Assembly (NCBI GenBank): GCA_964023205.1
Contig: OZ026846.1
Span: 32,880,194-32,944,193, forward strand
Direction of reading: 5' to 3'
DNA: 64,000 bases
From: Lutraria lutraria
Taxonomy: Eukaryota > Mollusca > Bivalvia > Venerida > Mactridae
Below the pieces are notes generated by a model. That model saw nothing but the letters and a program-made list of their open reading frames with translations. It had not been told where the DNA came from and searched no databases. Below are positions 32,510 through 45,500 of this stretch, piece by piece. Each line of letters begins with the position of its first letter. The first letter of the stretch is position 1. A program made the position numbers and the translations under genes.

Positions 32510-33956
32510 AATGCATCACTCAAAAGTGCTTATGTACCCACGGCTATTAAAAGCTCCAGAATAAGACCACTAATAAAGAAGCCACGCCTTGATAAAAATG
32601 TACTGAAAAATTACAAACCTGTGTCAAACTTACCTTTCATTTCCGAAGTTCTTGAGAAGGTAGTCGATGCTCAACTAGAAGAGCATGTTGCACTGCATAA
32701 TCTCCATGAATAACGTCAGTCAGCATACAGAAAATTCCACTCTACTGACACTGCTCTACTTCGTGTGCAAAATGACATCCGTTGTTCTCTAGATCAGAAT
32801 AAAGCTACGGTCTTATGTAATGCTTGATTTATCAGCAGCATTTGACACCATTGATCACACCATTCTCCTACGCAGACTTGAAAATCATTTCGGTATAACG
32901 GGCAAGCCATTAGAGCGGATGAAATCCTATCTGTGTGACCGCTATCAGACTGTGTGTATAGATGGTGAACTTTCAAAACCAGTACTGATGAACTATAGTG
33001 TACCACAGGGTTCTGTGCTCGGTCCGAAGAACTACACCATGTACACAAAACCAGTGGGTGTAATCTGCAGAAGGCACCAACTGCAACATTTCTACGCTGA
33101 TGACTCACAATTGTATATGGCATTCAAACCAAAAGATTGCGTCTCGCGTGATGAAACACTGCAACGAATTGAAGCTTGTCAGAAGGATATCTTGCACTTG
33201 ATGAAAGCAAATATGCTAAAACTAAATGCTGACAAAACAGAGGTAATTCTGTTTGTACCGAAACGGAATGCCAGTACAGCCGAGAATCCAACTGTGAAAG
33301 TTGGCGACGCTGTGATCAGATCATCATCGATGGTGAGAAACCTCGGTGCGATGCTGGATTCACATTTGGACATGGATAAACATGTTAACTCTGTTTCAAG
33401 GTCGTGTTTCATGCAGATCAGACACATAGGTCAAATTAGACAATATTTGACTGTTGATGCAACAAAATCCCTTATCAATTCGTTAGTAACATCAAGACTG
33501 GATTACTGCAATTCGTTACTGTGCGGTTCCCCAAAAATCATTCTGAACGAACTACACAATATTCAAAATACAGTCGCCCGCCTCATCACACGGACACCGC
33601 GTTACAATCACATCACCCCTGTGCTGAAGGATCTTCACTGGCTACCGGTACAATATAGAGTGGAGTACAAGGTGTTGATTCATGTTTTCAAAGCACTACA
33701 TAGAAAGTCCCCTGGCTACATCAAAAGTATGTTGGAAGTATATACTCCACAAAGACAGCATAGGTCTCAATATGACTCTGTTCTTCTAGTTGTGTTGGGG
33801 ATGAGGACTGTCAAATTCGGTGATCGATGTTTCACGGCTGCGGCACCTAAGCTCTGGAATGCACTGCCAACAGCACTCAGAGACAGTAAAACACTACCGT
33901 CATTCAAGAAAGCGCTGAAGACGAACTATTTTACAAAGGCTTACGCAGGCTATTAA
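32510..33956 (+). pseudogene. LINE reverse transcriptase and C-terminal segment
   Basis: After the insertion the frame resumes with the RT domain: VSNLPFISEVLEK, QSAYRKFHSTDTALL, then (from 32820) DLSAAFDTIDH, PQGSVLGP and FYADDSQLY with the catalytic YADD. The C-terminal domain ends near 33956. A TAA near 32711 and a frame change near 32815 break the frame ahead of the longest open stretch of 378 codons. Confidence 0.85.
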
Positions 33957-34429
33957 GGTTTTACTTCTTAAAGATAGTATTTCATTTCTTTAAAGTATAG
34001 GGGTAGTATCTTTATACCTTTGGAGACAGTTTCTCGTAGTTTCTCGTAGCAGTTGTATCTTGACGCTGTTTTTGAAACACTTATTTAAATGTACCTTTAG
34101 TAAACATTCAGTTAGGTTGCATTGTGAACAGTGAACACCGGCTAGTGGAGTAATGCGTGTGTGGACTGGCCAAACAGCTTGCGAAGCCAACCGGACTTGA
34201 AATATTTTGGAATTTTTGTGTACCTTACTTGTTTGCATAAATTAATGGTGGATTTGTTGACTTATAAATTTGTCCATAGTTGTATATATTTTACCCATAT
34301 CATTTTGACTAACATGTTTGTATTTATTGCATATTGTTTAAGCTTGTTTTAATCGTGATTGTACAGCACTTTGTAATTACATGAAAAAAGGGCTATATGA
34401 ATATGGTATAATAATAATGAGAGCCTGTG

Positions 34430-36060
34430 GTTGTCGCGATAAATTAATTTGAATAAAAAGCTAGGAAGAATGCAGCCGTACTGTTTATTGTACTTGTATT
34501 TATGAATCGGCTGTAATATTATAATAGCTCGATTAGCTCAGTTGATAGAACAATTGACTTTTAGCATTATTTTCCTCCTATTACAACAAAAATATATATG
34601 AAGAAACATAGTATCTATTGAGCAACTGTCAGGAATGTAGGAATGACACTTTGAATAAATGCGAACAGGTTTGAATAAAATGTACATTCCTTGTGCTACC
34701 CAAGCAGTGTAATTGTAAAAGTTGATTGTACCGTGTAGGCGTTAAAACAGTTAGATTCACACGTTATTTTATCTATTTATATGGCCATAACAGTGTAGCA
34801 ATACCACGTGATTCTGACATCACTAAATGCATCAAATCCAAGACGAAAATGTAAACATTTGCTCCGCTTAGAAACAGCCGTAAGTATTTTATTTCTTCAT
34901 CGAATTTTATGAAACATACGCCAGCCTAAGGGGGAAAACATAAGCTTTCCACGAACCATAGGATCTCCATTAGTAGCTAAGTCGTTTTTTCTAGCACCCT
35001 GTGAAACCTTGAAATTCGTTTGTATGTGAGCGGACTACAGTGCCAAGCCATCTCATTTTTACTTGCATTATCCACTCCATGCATGAAAGAAGAGTCAAGT
35101 TTACATCAACTGAGAACACCGGAGTCTGTTTTGTACAAAAAAATAAATATTTATTCCAAATTTTTTGTCTAGTTTATTGGAATTTATACATGGTTAATTA
35201 ATGAAAATCAAGTAACTATGGATTTCTGACACAATTTTTTTCAAATCCGGACAATGAAACTTTTTAAAATATGGTGTAGACATTATACACACATATTAGT
35301 TAATTTTGTGAAAATTTCAGCTGTTGCCCTGCTTTAGTTTTTATTTGAATGATATTTATAAATTTGCTACTTTTTGGTAAAAGGCTACAATCTTGACTAA
35401 ATATTAAAGGGGCTGGGTTACATTTTTCACTTTTTCTGCAACATAGTAGTTCCAAACATCATATAAACAATTTGAATTAACTAAACATTGGTTACAAAAA
35501 TGGTTGTAACTCTCTTAACTGACGGTAAATGTTTTTTTGGTAAATGTCTTAATGGATATACAAAAGAATGACAATATCATTAACACTTCGTATTAGACTT
35601 CGAAAAACCTTAACATCCGTTATTCACTATTTTAACGTTTGGTTTAATGTAAATGTTTTCAATTCTATACTGTCGTCTGCTCTGCGTAGTACGCAACTTA
35701 AATATTTCTCCTGGAAATGTTTACGCTATTTATGTAAGGTCGTTGTATTTTCAGATAGTGTCGGCCAGTTATTTTCTGCAATATGCCATAAAATATTGGA
35801 TTGTTACATATACGCGTGTGTTATGACTACTGGTGCATAAAGAATATAAATAGATTTTGTTTGTTAATAAGGTTTACACAAACATGTATGAACTAGCTGC
35901 ATCTACGCAGTAAATATACTGTACACGAAAATGTTTTGTTGTTTCTTTTTAATGAGAATAACTCAAATAAGAGTTAAAAGAGGAATACGAAATAAATCAC
36001 GACAGTGCTCTGTTATGTTTGATTACATTTTATTAAAAACATAATAAATTATATGTTTAT
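34430..36060. other. Noncoding stretch upstream of TIR-B
   Basis: There is no coding exon. It holds a 5' tRNA-like fragment at 34527-34566, AT-rich sequence, and from about 35650 onward a flank homologous to the DNA before TIR-C (56940 onward), with shared pieces such as ATGTTTACGCT, ATATTGGATTG and CAAATAAGAGTTAAAAGAGG. Confidence 0.5.
34527..34566 (+). repeat. tRNA-derived SINE head (A-box half)
   Basis: TTAGCTCAGTTGATAGAACA has a good D-arm/A-box and is followed by an anticodon-arm-like ATTGACTTTTAGC. The 3' half of a tRNA is absent, so this is a truncated SINE or tRNA pseudogene. Confidence 0.5.
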
Positions 36061-36069
36061 AGAAATTCT

Positions 36070-36083
36070 AGTTTCGTTTTCAC
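36070..36083 (+). promoter_or_regulatory. ISRE (IRF-binding motif) upstream of TIR-B
   Basis: AGTTTCGTTTTCAC matches the vertebrate ISRE consensus AGTTTCNNTTTCNY at every position. It ends 25 bp before the ATG. A second IRF-like site AAAAGTGAAAC lies at 36098-36108. The same pair in the same spacing precedes TIR-C. IRF regulation in this organism is inferred. Confidence 0.6.
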
Positions 36084-36094
36084 ACATCTAATTG

Positions 36095-36102
36095 TATAAA
36101 AG
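36095..36102 (+). promoter_or_regulatory. TATA-like motif next to the TIR-B start codon
   Basis: TATAAAAG starts only 14 bp before the ATG, too close for a normal TATA-to-start distance if translation begins at that ATG. It is conserved in TIR-C as TATATAAAAG. It may instead be part of the GAAA-type IRF site or of a 5' UTR whose true start lies upstream. Confidence 0.3.
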
Positions 36103-36108
36103 TGAAAC

Positions 36109-36577
36109 ATGGCAGATATAGACATAGTAGAAACTGATGATGGACCAATCTTACAGAAACTTCCCGATCTACCTGAAGGAAAATGTCGACATTTTTTTGT
36201 TTCTTATAGTTGTGAAGAGAGAGAGAAAGTGATTGAATATATTGATGAACTAGAACGTAGATTTTCCGTGAAATGTTTTTATTCTGATCGTGATTTTCAA
36301 CCTGGTAAAGATATCGCTGTGAACATCAAGGAAGGAATGGCTATGAGTGTAAAGGTACTGTTGTTTGTCTCTCCTAGTTTTCTACAGAGTGGATGGTGTA
36401 AGTACGAGACCAACGCAGCCTTTGTTACTTCAATGGGATGTGGATATAGTTGTATAGTACCTGTATTGTTAGAAGAATGTGAGATCCCACCTACCTTAGC
36501 GACCTTGACCTACATTGATGGAACTATTCCTGGTATTGATATTCCTGTGAAGATAGCAGCAAGTCTATTACGTCCAG
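36109..36577 (+). CDS. TIR-B exon 1 (TIR domain)
   Basis: Start ATG 36109 has a good context (AAC before, G after). The exon encodes 156 residues plus one base, ends CCAG|GTCTGT, and differs from A and C at about nine residues in the TIR domain (for example Cys at the S of GKS, Ser for Pro in RRFPVK, Asn for Asp after KYET). The intron start is unlike that of A and C. Confidence 0.92.
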
Positions 36578-39500
36578 GTCTGTATTCTTTTAAACAAAAA
36601 CAGCTTAGCTTGAAGTAGATGAGACACTGAAAATGAAAGAGGTCATGTTGTCAAGATAAATCTTATTATAGGTCATGTTGTCTAGGCAAATCTTGTAATA
36701 GGTCATGTTGTCAAGGTAAATCTTATTATAGGTCATGTTGTCTAGGCAAATCTTGTAATAGGTCATGTTGTCAAGGTAAATCTTATTATAGGTCATGTTG
36801 TCTAGGCAAATCTTGTAATAGGTCATGTTGTCAAGATAAATCTTATTATAGGTCATGTTGTCTAGGCAAATCTTGTTATAGGTCATGTTGTCAAGGTAAA
36901 TCTTGTTATATGTCATGTTGTCAAGGTAAATGTTATTATAGGTCAGATTGTCTAGGTAAATCTTGTTATAGGTCATGTTGTCAAGGTAAATCTTATTATA
37001 TGTCATGTTATCAAGGTAAATCTTGTTATAGGTCATGTTGTCAAGGTAAATCTTGTTATAGGTCATGTTGTCAAGGTAAATCTTGTTATAGGTCATGTTG
37101 TCAAGGTAAATGTTATTATAGGTCAGATTGTCTAGGTAAATCTTGTTATAGGTCATGTTGTCAAGGTAAATCTTATTATATGTCATGTTATCAAGGTAAA
37201 TCTTGTTATAGGTTATGCTGTCTAGGTAAATCTTATTATATGTCATGTTGTCAAGGTAAATCTTATTATATGTCATGTTGTCAAGGTAAATCTTATTATA
37301 TGTCATGTTGTCAAGGTAAATCTTATTATATGTCATGTTGTCAAGGTAAATCTTATTATATGTCATGTTGTCAAGGTAAATCTTATTATATGTCATGTTG
37401 TCAAGATAAATCTTGTTATAGGTCATGTTGTCAAGGTAAATCTTGTTATAGGTCATGTTGTCAAGGTAAATGTTATTATAGGTCAGATTGTCTAGGTAAA
37501 TCTTGTTATAGGTCATGTTGTCAAGGTAAATCTTATTATATGTCATGTTATCAAGGTAAATCTTGTTATAGGTTATGCTGTCTAGGTAAATCTTGTTATA
37601 GGTCATGTTGTCAAGGTAAATCTTGTTATAGGTCATGTTGTCAAGGTAAAACTTAATTTAGGTCAGGTTGTCTAGGCAAATCTTGTTATAGGTCATGTTG
37701 TCAAGGTAAATCTTGTTATAGGTCATGTTGTCAAGGTAAAACTTAATTTAGGTCAGGTTGTCTAAGCAAATCTTGTTATAGGTCATGTTGTCAATGTAAA
37801 TCTTGTTATAGGTCATGTTGTCAAGGTAAAACTTATTATAGGTCAGGTTGTCTAGGTAAATCTTGTTATAGATCATGTTGTCAAGATAAATCTTGTTATA
37901 GGTCATGTTGTCAAGGTAAAACTTATTATAGGTCATGTTGTCAAGATAAATCTTGTTATAGGTCATGTTGTCAATGTAAATCTGATTAGAAGTCAAAGAA
38001 AGTCTCAATATCATTAAAATATATATCAATAGATCATGTATTAAACGTTTTTATACAGGAAGACTAAAAATAATTAATATATGTCTCTAAGGTAATAGTA
38101 CGCGAGTACTGTGTATTATTTTATATTACAGATACAGATGATGGTTTCTTGGGTTTGAATATAAAGTCTTGGAACAAGATATGTGAGTATTAATATAGAT
38201 ATATTTAAAGTTTTTGGTCATTTATACATGTACTGTCAGATTTCGACATTTAATTTGCGTTTGTTATCCGAGCTTGGAAATCCAAATTCTATTTTTAGTC
38301 GTTTGTGAATAAATTAAATGCGGCTTTATGATGGCTGTTATGCAAAATTAGAAAAAGGGCTCTATCGTATTGCAACATGTCGTTTAAGAATGAAAAATGT
38401 GCTGATTGGCGAATTAAACGCAGTGGCCAGGTTTGTTGCTATGGATCACTGTCTTTCTTGTGTCTCGTGAATTTAATTAAGTGTTGTCATGTCCAAAAAT
38501 AGAGACGAATTCTGGTTTCCTAAATATTACGACGCTGTGTCGTTTTTCACATTGTTTACAAGTTGCTGTCGGGCAGACAAACTTTATTACAGACAAACCT
38601 TAATATTGCTATGCTAAGTATGGCCCTTTTTAAATTTGGAACATCGTCTGTTAAAGCGTCAATATTATTACACCTGTGAGTATATCCTCAATAGATGCAT
38701 GTCATACACTAATATAGTAACAATATATAGATGTATATAATGTATATAATACACTGCTAATTTCTTATATTTTTGTGTTGTGTACGCGCGTTACTTTATT
38801 TCGGGGAATTAGCTAATGTACAATCTGTCAGCACAGGAATTCCTGTTGCTAATTACAATTCAACAGTAGTTACCACAAGTCCAAAATATCAATGATCCAC
38901 TTTATTTTTTAACGGAATGATAACAATTAATAATAACGTCAGTGTGAACAACAATCCAAATATGAAACACAATAAAACGTGATGGCGAAATCGCACTAAC
39001 TGGTCTGTGGACATCCACCTTACAGCTAAGACAAAATTCAGGTATCTTCTATCATATAAATTTTTGAATAGTCCACCCAAGCGGGCTAGTCATGCATACA
39101 AAAATGGGAGTGACATAAATTAAAACGACCAATTAAAATACATGTACATAAATTCTGAAACTAGAAGAAAGGGTATTTTTGAAGACAGAAAGATTAAATG
39201 ATATACTTAAAGAAACGCAACATATAAGCCGCATTAAGCTAATTATCACGTTCTTTGTTTGGTCAGTTATACAAAAGTAGTTGCTATAGAAACAAAATGT
39301 TCAAGCCACATACACAGACAGAAAAGAGGATTAAACTAAGGCGAATGACGATAAAGCTAGAATGCAGTATATAAGATTATCAAGTGTTCTAGACAAACAA
39401 ATAATTGAACATATTAATGTATAAAACGCGATTTAACTATTAAACATTCAAATTAAAACATTATAAATACAAGAACAAAGAGACATAAAAATACAAAATA

Positions 39501-42500
39501 AACTCAGCATAACATCAGTTCAAATTGAGACAGGTCTAGTAGAATTTCTGGATTACTGGACTTACTGCTCCAGTCGTTAAAAAAGGTTAATTATGAACCA
39601 TGAGTATATCAAATTTATGACAGTAAGACTTAGTAATGATTATGTACTTCATTTGTTTTGTATCAACTATTAGAAATACCAGCATTAATTGCATTATTTT
39701 GTAAGATGGGTTTGCTTTCTTACCACTGGGAACCAACGAAGTATCACGAGAGGCGGTTCGCATCGAAATCATGTGGATCGTATGCATCGACATGCATGTA
39801 AACATTCCCTGGTTTACTGACTTCAACGTGCTATTTTGAAAATTCCTCATTCTATTGGATGATTCAGAGGAAATCCTTCCATCCATGGGGTGAAAAATTA
39901 AGCCCACGCCAACTTAAAGTGCATCTGCTATTGTTTTATGTGTACTTCTTGTGTTTGTAAGATTCGTAAAGTAAAAAATCATCATTTTTATCACACATGT
40001 ACGAAACGTTCTCCGTCGGATAATGCAAAGTGCCGTGTCGCTTTGAAGGTGCTGGCTAATGACATCCGACAGTATTTACAAACCGTGTGATCTGTATCCT
40101 GAAATTGATTTTGACTTCAGTGAGCAACGTACACAAGAAGAGGGACCTTCGTTTAGCATCGTATACACACTGTGAGAAACTGACACAGTCGTACTTATGC
40201 AAAAAGCATTCAAATGTACTTATTTCGCCTACAGAACATTTCCCATGAAGATGAAGACAAAATGACTGAATGAATAGACAAGGCTCATTAGGAATAATTC
40301 TTATGACTGGTATTTTGATTAACTGAAGTTCTGAAAGTACTGTCGGAAGGTGATTTTTTTCCATACGAAGCAAAAAGAGAAATATGTACCCATATCGTTC
40401 GTACTCATGCAAATATTTTTAACATTTACACTAACGGACCGATTTTTCTTTTATATATACATGTACGTGTATGTGCTTGACACTGACTCTAGTCTCTTAG
40501 CATTAAAAAAAGAGAAATGAAATAAAACAGTCGAAAGTTTAAGAGCACAGTAAATTAAGACAATTATTGAAATTGCATTAAAATCTTTGTTATACACAAA
40601 TAAGTGAAAAACATATAAGTAACAGTAAATATCGACATCAATAGTCCTGATTTTTAATACGACAGTTCATCACCGCATTGAACACAACCATGGTCACTCA
40701 AATCAAAAAGACCCGACACATTAGTTTATGATTAAAAAAGTAGAGCTTATCATATAGTTAACCCGATGTTGCACGAGATTCAGACGTAATCGCGTATTTC
40801 TAAATAATCTTGCATAAAAATAACTCTTTAAATATTATTGATTAAAAAGACACCACCAGTATTTCACGTTCATATTTAGCGACTCGAATTATTATTCGTA
40901 AGCCGCAGTGTAAGCCTTCCACCTCCGTAGGTTACCCGACATTCGTTCTATACATAGCGTGACGTCAGTACGTTTGTCATAGAACTGATCACTATCCACA
41001 TTTAGATAGTTATACATACGCTTAAAGTATAGGTCCGCAGAAGGATTTTAAATGTAAAAAACATATTGATTGTATATTATCAACAAAATATGTTTATTTG
41101 TATAAAATAAGTACATTATACCATTTCTATTCTTGTGCTTTCGTCAATAACACTAATTATTCAATGAAACGCAATGTTGAAGTACGCTTGGCTCCAATTG
41201 TATACCTTACGGTGACGTCACGTTATGTTATTGTTTATAACTTCCATTTTGTAAGTAGTTCCTGCAAATACCCATAATGCCCCGAGTAGAAGAACACAGG
41301 TCAGTGCATAGCGCTACCGTAGTGTACACATTGACCCGACATTAGTCTGGTCCCCGGACGTGCTCTACAATTACGTCAGGCAAAGCTCAATAATGGCGGC
41401 CTTCAGTGGTAATGCACAGACAACGGGATATTCTTATTTTGACTGACCATTTGTGATGTTATGCCTAATTTTAATTATTTATGTACTAATATTGTAACAG
41501 CGGTGAGATACTCCTTAGAGTATTTTAGGAACCAATACACTTTACAGGTCTTGAGTATTGACAATTTATAAAATTTCAAAATTTTGGGAATAGCGAAAAA
41601 TGACAAAATTTCATACAAATAATAAGTAATAAATATAAGTATTTAGCCATTTAAATATATATTTTTGGTAAATGCAAGAACTATTTCTCGACAGAGCGAG
41701 CATGTGACAAGACTTTCCCACGCTCGCGTATGCGTTGCGGTAAATGACGTCACAGCAAGCATGTAAACAAAAATGGCCGCGAATCAATGATATCCGCGAA
41801 CAGATGGTAGTTGACGATATCTTTCATGAAGTAGCTACAAGTTAAATGTTTGTACGGCGCAAAATCGCATCCGGCAATTCAATACTAGAATGTGGCCTAT
41901 GCAGCATTTTTTATCAGGATGTGCGAAGTTTCAGATCAAACGAATTTGTTATTTTGACTTAACTGATCCCGAAACTAAAGTGATCATCTACTCCATCAAA
42001 AATACAAGCCGTTGATGTTTCATGAATCTCATGAATCTGGTCATATGGTTCTACAGTTCACGAGGTACTCTATATGTAGTCCCTGTTTCCACCCTAAAAT
42101 TAAAATCAGGGGAAACTATCACCTCGGTGTATCAGACGTTGCAATATCTGCTGGAATGCATATAAAATATTTAAATAAAGTCTCCAAAAATAATATACTC
42201 CGTTGTCTGAGGGTACGTTGTCGTAAAAACCTGGTATAACGGTCCCAAACTGTAAAGTGACCATCTATATCGAACCATAAAGTGACCGTCTATGTCGAAC
42301 CAATTAAGTCATCTTTCTCACCTGATCTTTGTATTGAGCTCCGAAATCGATATTTAATTAACGACAATTGCGTAAACAAGTCAGTGTCCACGCTCGCGAT
42401 TATAAAATTAGTCTGTGTGAATATGTTTATAATGTTTTGTTTATTTGCGACATGTTGCTAAAATAAATACATCGAAACGTATAAATACCGTGTTCCGTAT

Positions 42501-45500
42501 CTTATAACACGATTAAATGATTATTACAACACACCGATAATAAACACAGCGAATTTCTCTAATAATTAATACATCGAAGTTCATTTAGATCGAACAATTG
42601 TTCCTTATTCCTTTGATATAAAGAGTTTCGGCTGCATTTATTGACAGATGGGCAGATATCGAGCTCGCTATAAATAGCGACTGCGTCATCAAGCTAACAC
42701 TGGTTGGTGTGAGTAACACGTGACCTTGCTCAATTTCTGTTTTGTTTATATCACGTGACCATTGCGGATATTTCGGAATATTTCGGGCACTGTCACTAAT
42801 CTGCTTCGCGCAAGAAGTTGCGATTTTGCATTGCCAATTAAAAATTGTTTATATCACGTGACCATTGCGGATATTTCGGAATATTTCGGGCACTGTCACT
42901 AATCTGCTTCGCGCAAGAAGTTGCGATTTTGCATTGCCAATTAAAAATAAGCATCCCAGAGAGTACGGCGTCCGAAGGCCGCCGTACAATAATATCGGAC
43001 GTGAGTCTGTATAGTTTCCAAAAAAAACTTTTGTGATCATCTAAAAAATGGACATCTATGATATATATTATATAAATAGGATTCATTACCAACCCTTACA
43101 AGCACTTGATCACTTGATATAAGAAAATACCCATACTTTAGAATGTACAGAGGACGCCGCCATTATTGCGCTTTGTCTGACCCGATAACATTGTGTAAGG
43201 GGAAGGAACTCCAGACTAACCCGACATGAACTTGATGTTTACTAAAGTATTTATTAATCAATACAATTAGACAATAATTCGCCCTGTAATATCAAGATAA
43301 TGTCAAAAAGGCACAAAACACATACATCGATGGTAGTTTATGACAAATGCACGCAGAAATATTGAGAAATTACTGACCCATCTAGCGAAAATCGGAAGAA
43401 GAACTATTTTACGGAAACAGGATACTTGCAAAACAGCAACACGTACAGGCGCACCATTTCATTGGCTAACAGCGGATAAGCGAGTTTAATTCTACGCATT
43501 ATTTTACTGACTTATTTAGATACATGACTCTTTCCATGTGGTTATGATAAAATGATTTGCACAATATTTAGATCCAACACACTTAATTGGGGGAAATATA
43601 CCAGTACACCTATATGGTCACACTATTTAGTGGAGCATTATTTTCTTGTGCGGCTGTTCTTTTAACCAAGCTGTTATGGAATCCATAAAGGATAGATAGG
43701 TCTGTGATAACTAACGAAGTACTAGTTAGATTTCGATAAAATCACCTTCCAAAAAAACTGCCGAAATAAGACAGACTACAAACATCGGTTACTTGCGAAT
43801 TTAACTCACACGTAAATGATTCTAAACTACATACAAATGTTTTAAAGTATTTTGTATGTTTCTACTCACCATGTTTCGTACTTGGAAGAATAATCCAGTG
43901 AAATTACAAAGTCATTACTACAAAAAATGTCGTTCTTAGATTTTCAATCACGTTTTGCTTACTTGTCGTTGGATACCGTCCGCATGACCGCCTCTCCTTT
44001 GATGGCTCGCAGTGTTTACGGTTGGCTTAGACAGATGCTTATATTTGTCAGAATAAATATTCAAGCTGACAGTGACTGTTATATTGTCCCATACATTTTG
44101 TATTAGAACTACAAGAGAGTAAGCTGTCAGAAAATATTCGTGAAGATAAGAAAATAAATATTTGCATAAAATGTATATTCGTTTCATACTTGATATCAGT
44201 CCAAGGCATTAGAAACATGAAACACATCTTATAATATCGACATTTAATTGACGATACGCCAGAGCGAGTGTAGCCACGCCCCCTTGATTTCAAGGGGAGT
44301 AACTCTTGTTTTGTCCGTCAACAAAGAATTAAACTTTATAAAAAAGAAAACAACATCTCTTACAAAATAGAAATTCATGTTTGTCTGTGAAATGCAAAGT
44401 TGTATTAATTAGAAAACAATAGAATCATGCATTTTGTTCTTAACTGTCCATCATTATAATGATCGATGCACTTAATAGAAATATGTCTTCTTTCATAATA
44501 ATTTTTATTGTAATGTCACATCAGTTGTATATATCTTATAGGTCTGTTAATAATTAAATATTCCTGGTAAAACATACTCCATTTCATACATATGTATTTG
44601 AATTATACTCGTGTCTGACTTGTATATAAACTTGAACATACTTCATGTCGAATTTAGTGCTTTAATTCTTATTTTAATGCAGCCAAAAAGACGGGCGTAA
44701 AAATATCCGACAAAAATATCAACGTAACTATATGTTAATATACATACCTGATAAATCCTAAACGCAAGTCGAAAAAACAAGAATATATCGAAGAATGAAA
44801 TATAACACCTTAGGGCCGTGGATTTCTTTTATTAATCTATACATAATTGCAATATTTTTTATGAGTCTATATGAACGTCTGAAGTACTCAAAAACACCAA
44901 TTCTCATTGTGATTACATATTTGTACATTTGTATTGTATTGAAAGCTTTTACTTTAATATGATATCATCAAAAATCAATGGGTTTGGGCTGTGGAATTCA
45001 AACCCTAAAATGAGTATACTACATGAATATCGCATAATAAAAGCATAATGATCCAACAACAATAGCCGTGCAATAAAATATATGATGAAGTCGGAGAGTA
45101 TACGTATCCACATCATTAACATTGATGTCAACTGAGACTAATTTACACATGTATATTGGTTTGTACATTTTCTGTTTAATTACACAAGTACTATACTGAT
45201 CTCAGATGTCATTATGTTAGGGAGGAGGATTAGCGATGCGTTATAACATTGAAACAGGAATGCGTGACATGTGACTTATGGACCACCAAGACCCCTGTTT
45301 CCAGAGGTGGGATAATAAAACAGACAGGGTCATTGATGGACTAACTCCTGTTTACATAATTATATTATATGCTTATAAAAACAACAGGAATTTAGTCGTA
45401 TACTTATCATCCCCATAAATGAAAAAAATACCCAACTTTTTTACTAGGTGTCAAGTCTACAGTCATGACCAGAAAAAAATAATCTGATTAGGGGCAACAA

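Larger units (their letters stand above)
29280..34425 (+). mobile_element. CR1/L2-type non-LTR retrotransposon, inactivated
   Basis: The order is a basic region with RGTRGGRYKR at about 29497, AP-endonuclease-like segment, linker, reverse transcriptase with the FYADD box, and a C-terminal segment LHWLPVQYRVEYK ... LWNALP typical of CR1/L2/jockey-group elements. The 3' end has TTGTACAGCACTTTG, GGGCTATATGAATATGG and an AATAATAAT tail, as in this group. Frameshifts (about 30280, 32815), stops (about 30985, 32710) and a 1.4-kb insertion at 31073 make it dead. The 5' limit is uncertain. Confidence 0.85.

Noticed and set aside
36605..37656. Long frames on both strands after TIR-B exon 1 (343 and 248 codons)
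   Set aside because: They are by-products of the 30-bp minisatellite inside intron 1; both strands are open simultaneously.
42838..43092. Overlapping 60-85-codon frames on both strands around the 103-bp duplication
   Set aside because: They lie in duplicated noncoding DNA, have no motifs, and are open on opposite strands together.
44680..44724. Candidate exon 3 of TIR-B (acceptor TTAATGCAG, frame SKKTGVKISDKNIN, donor GTAACT)
   Set aside because: The phases fit (1 to 0), but it has only 41 nt against 125 nt in TIR-A and shows no sequence similarity to it.
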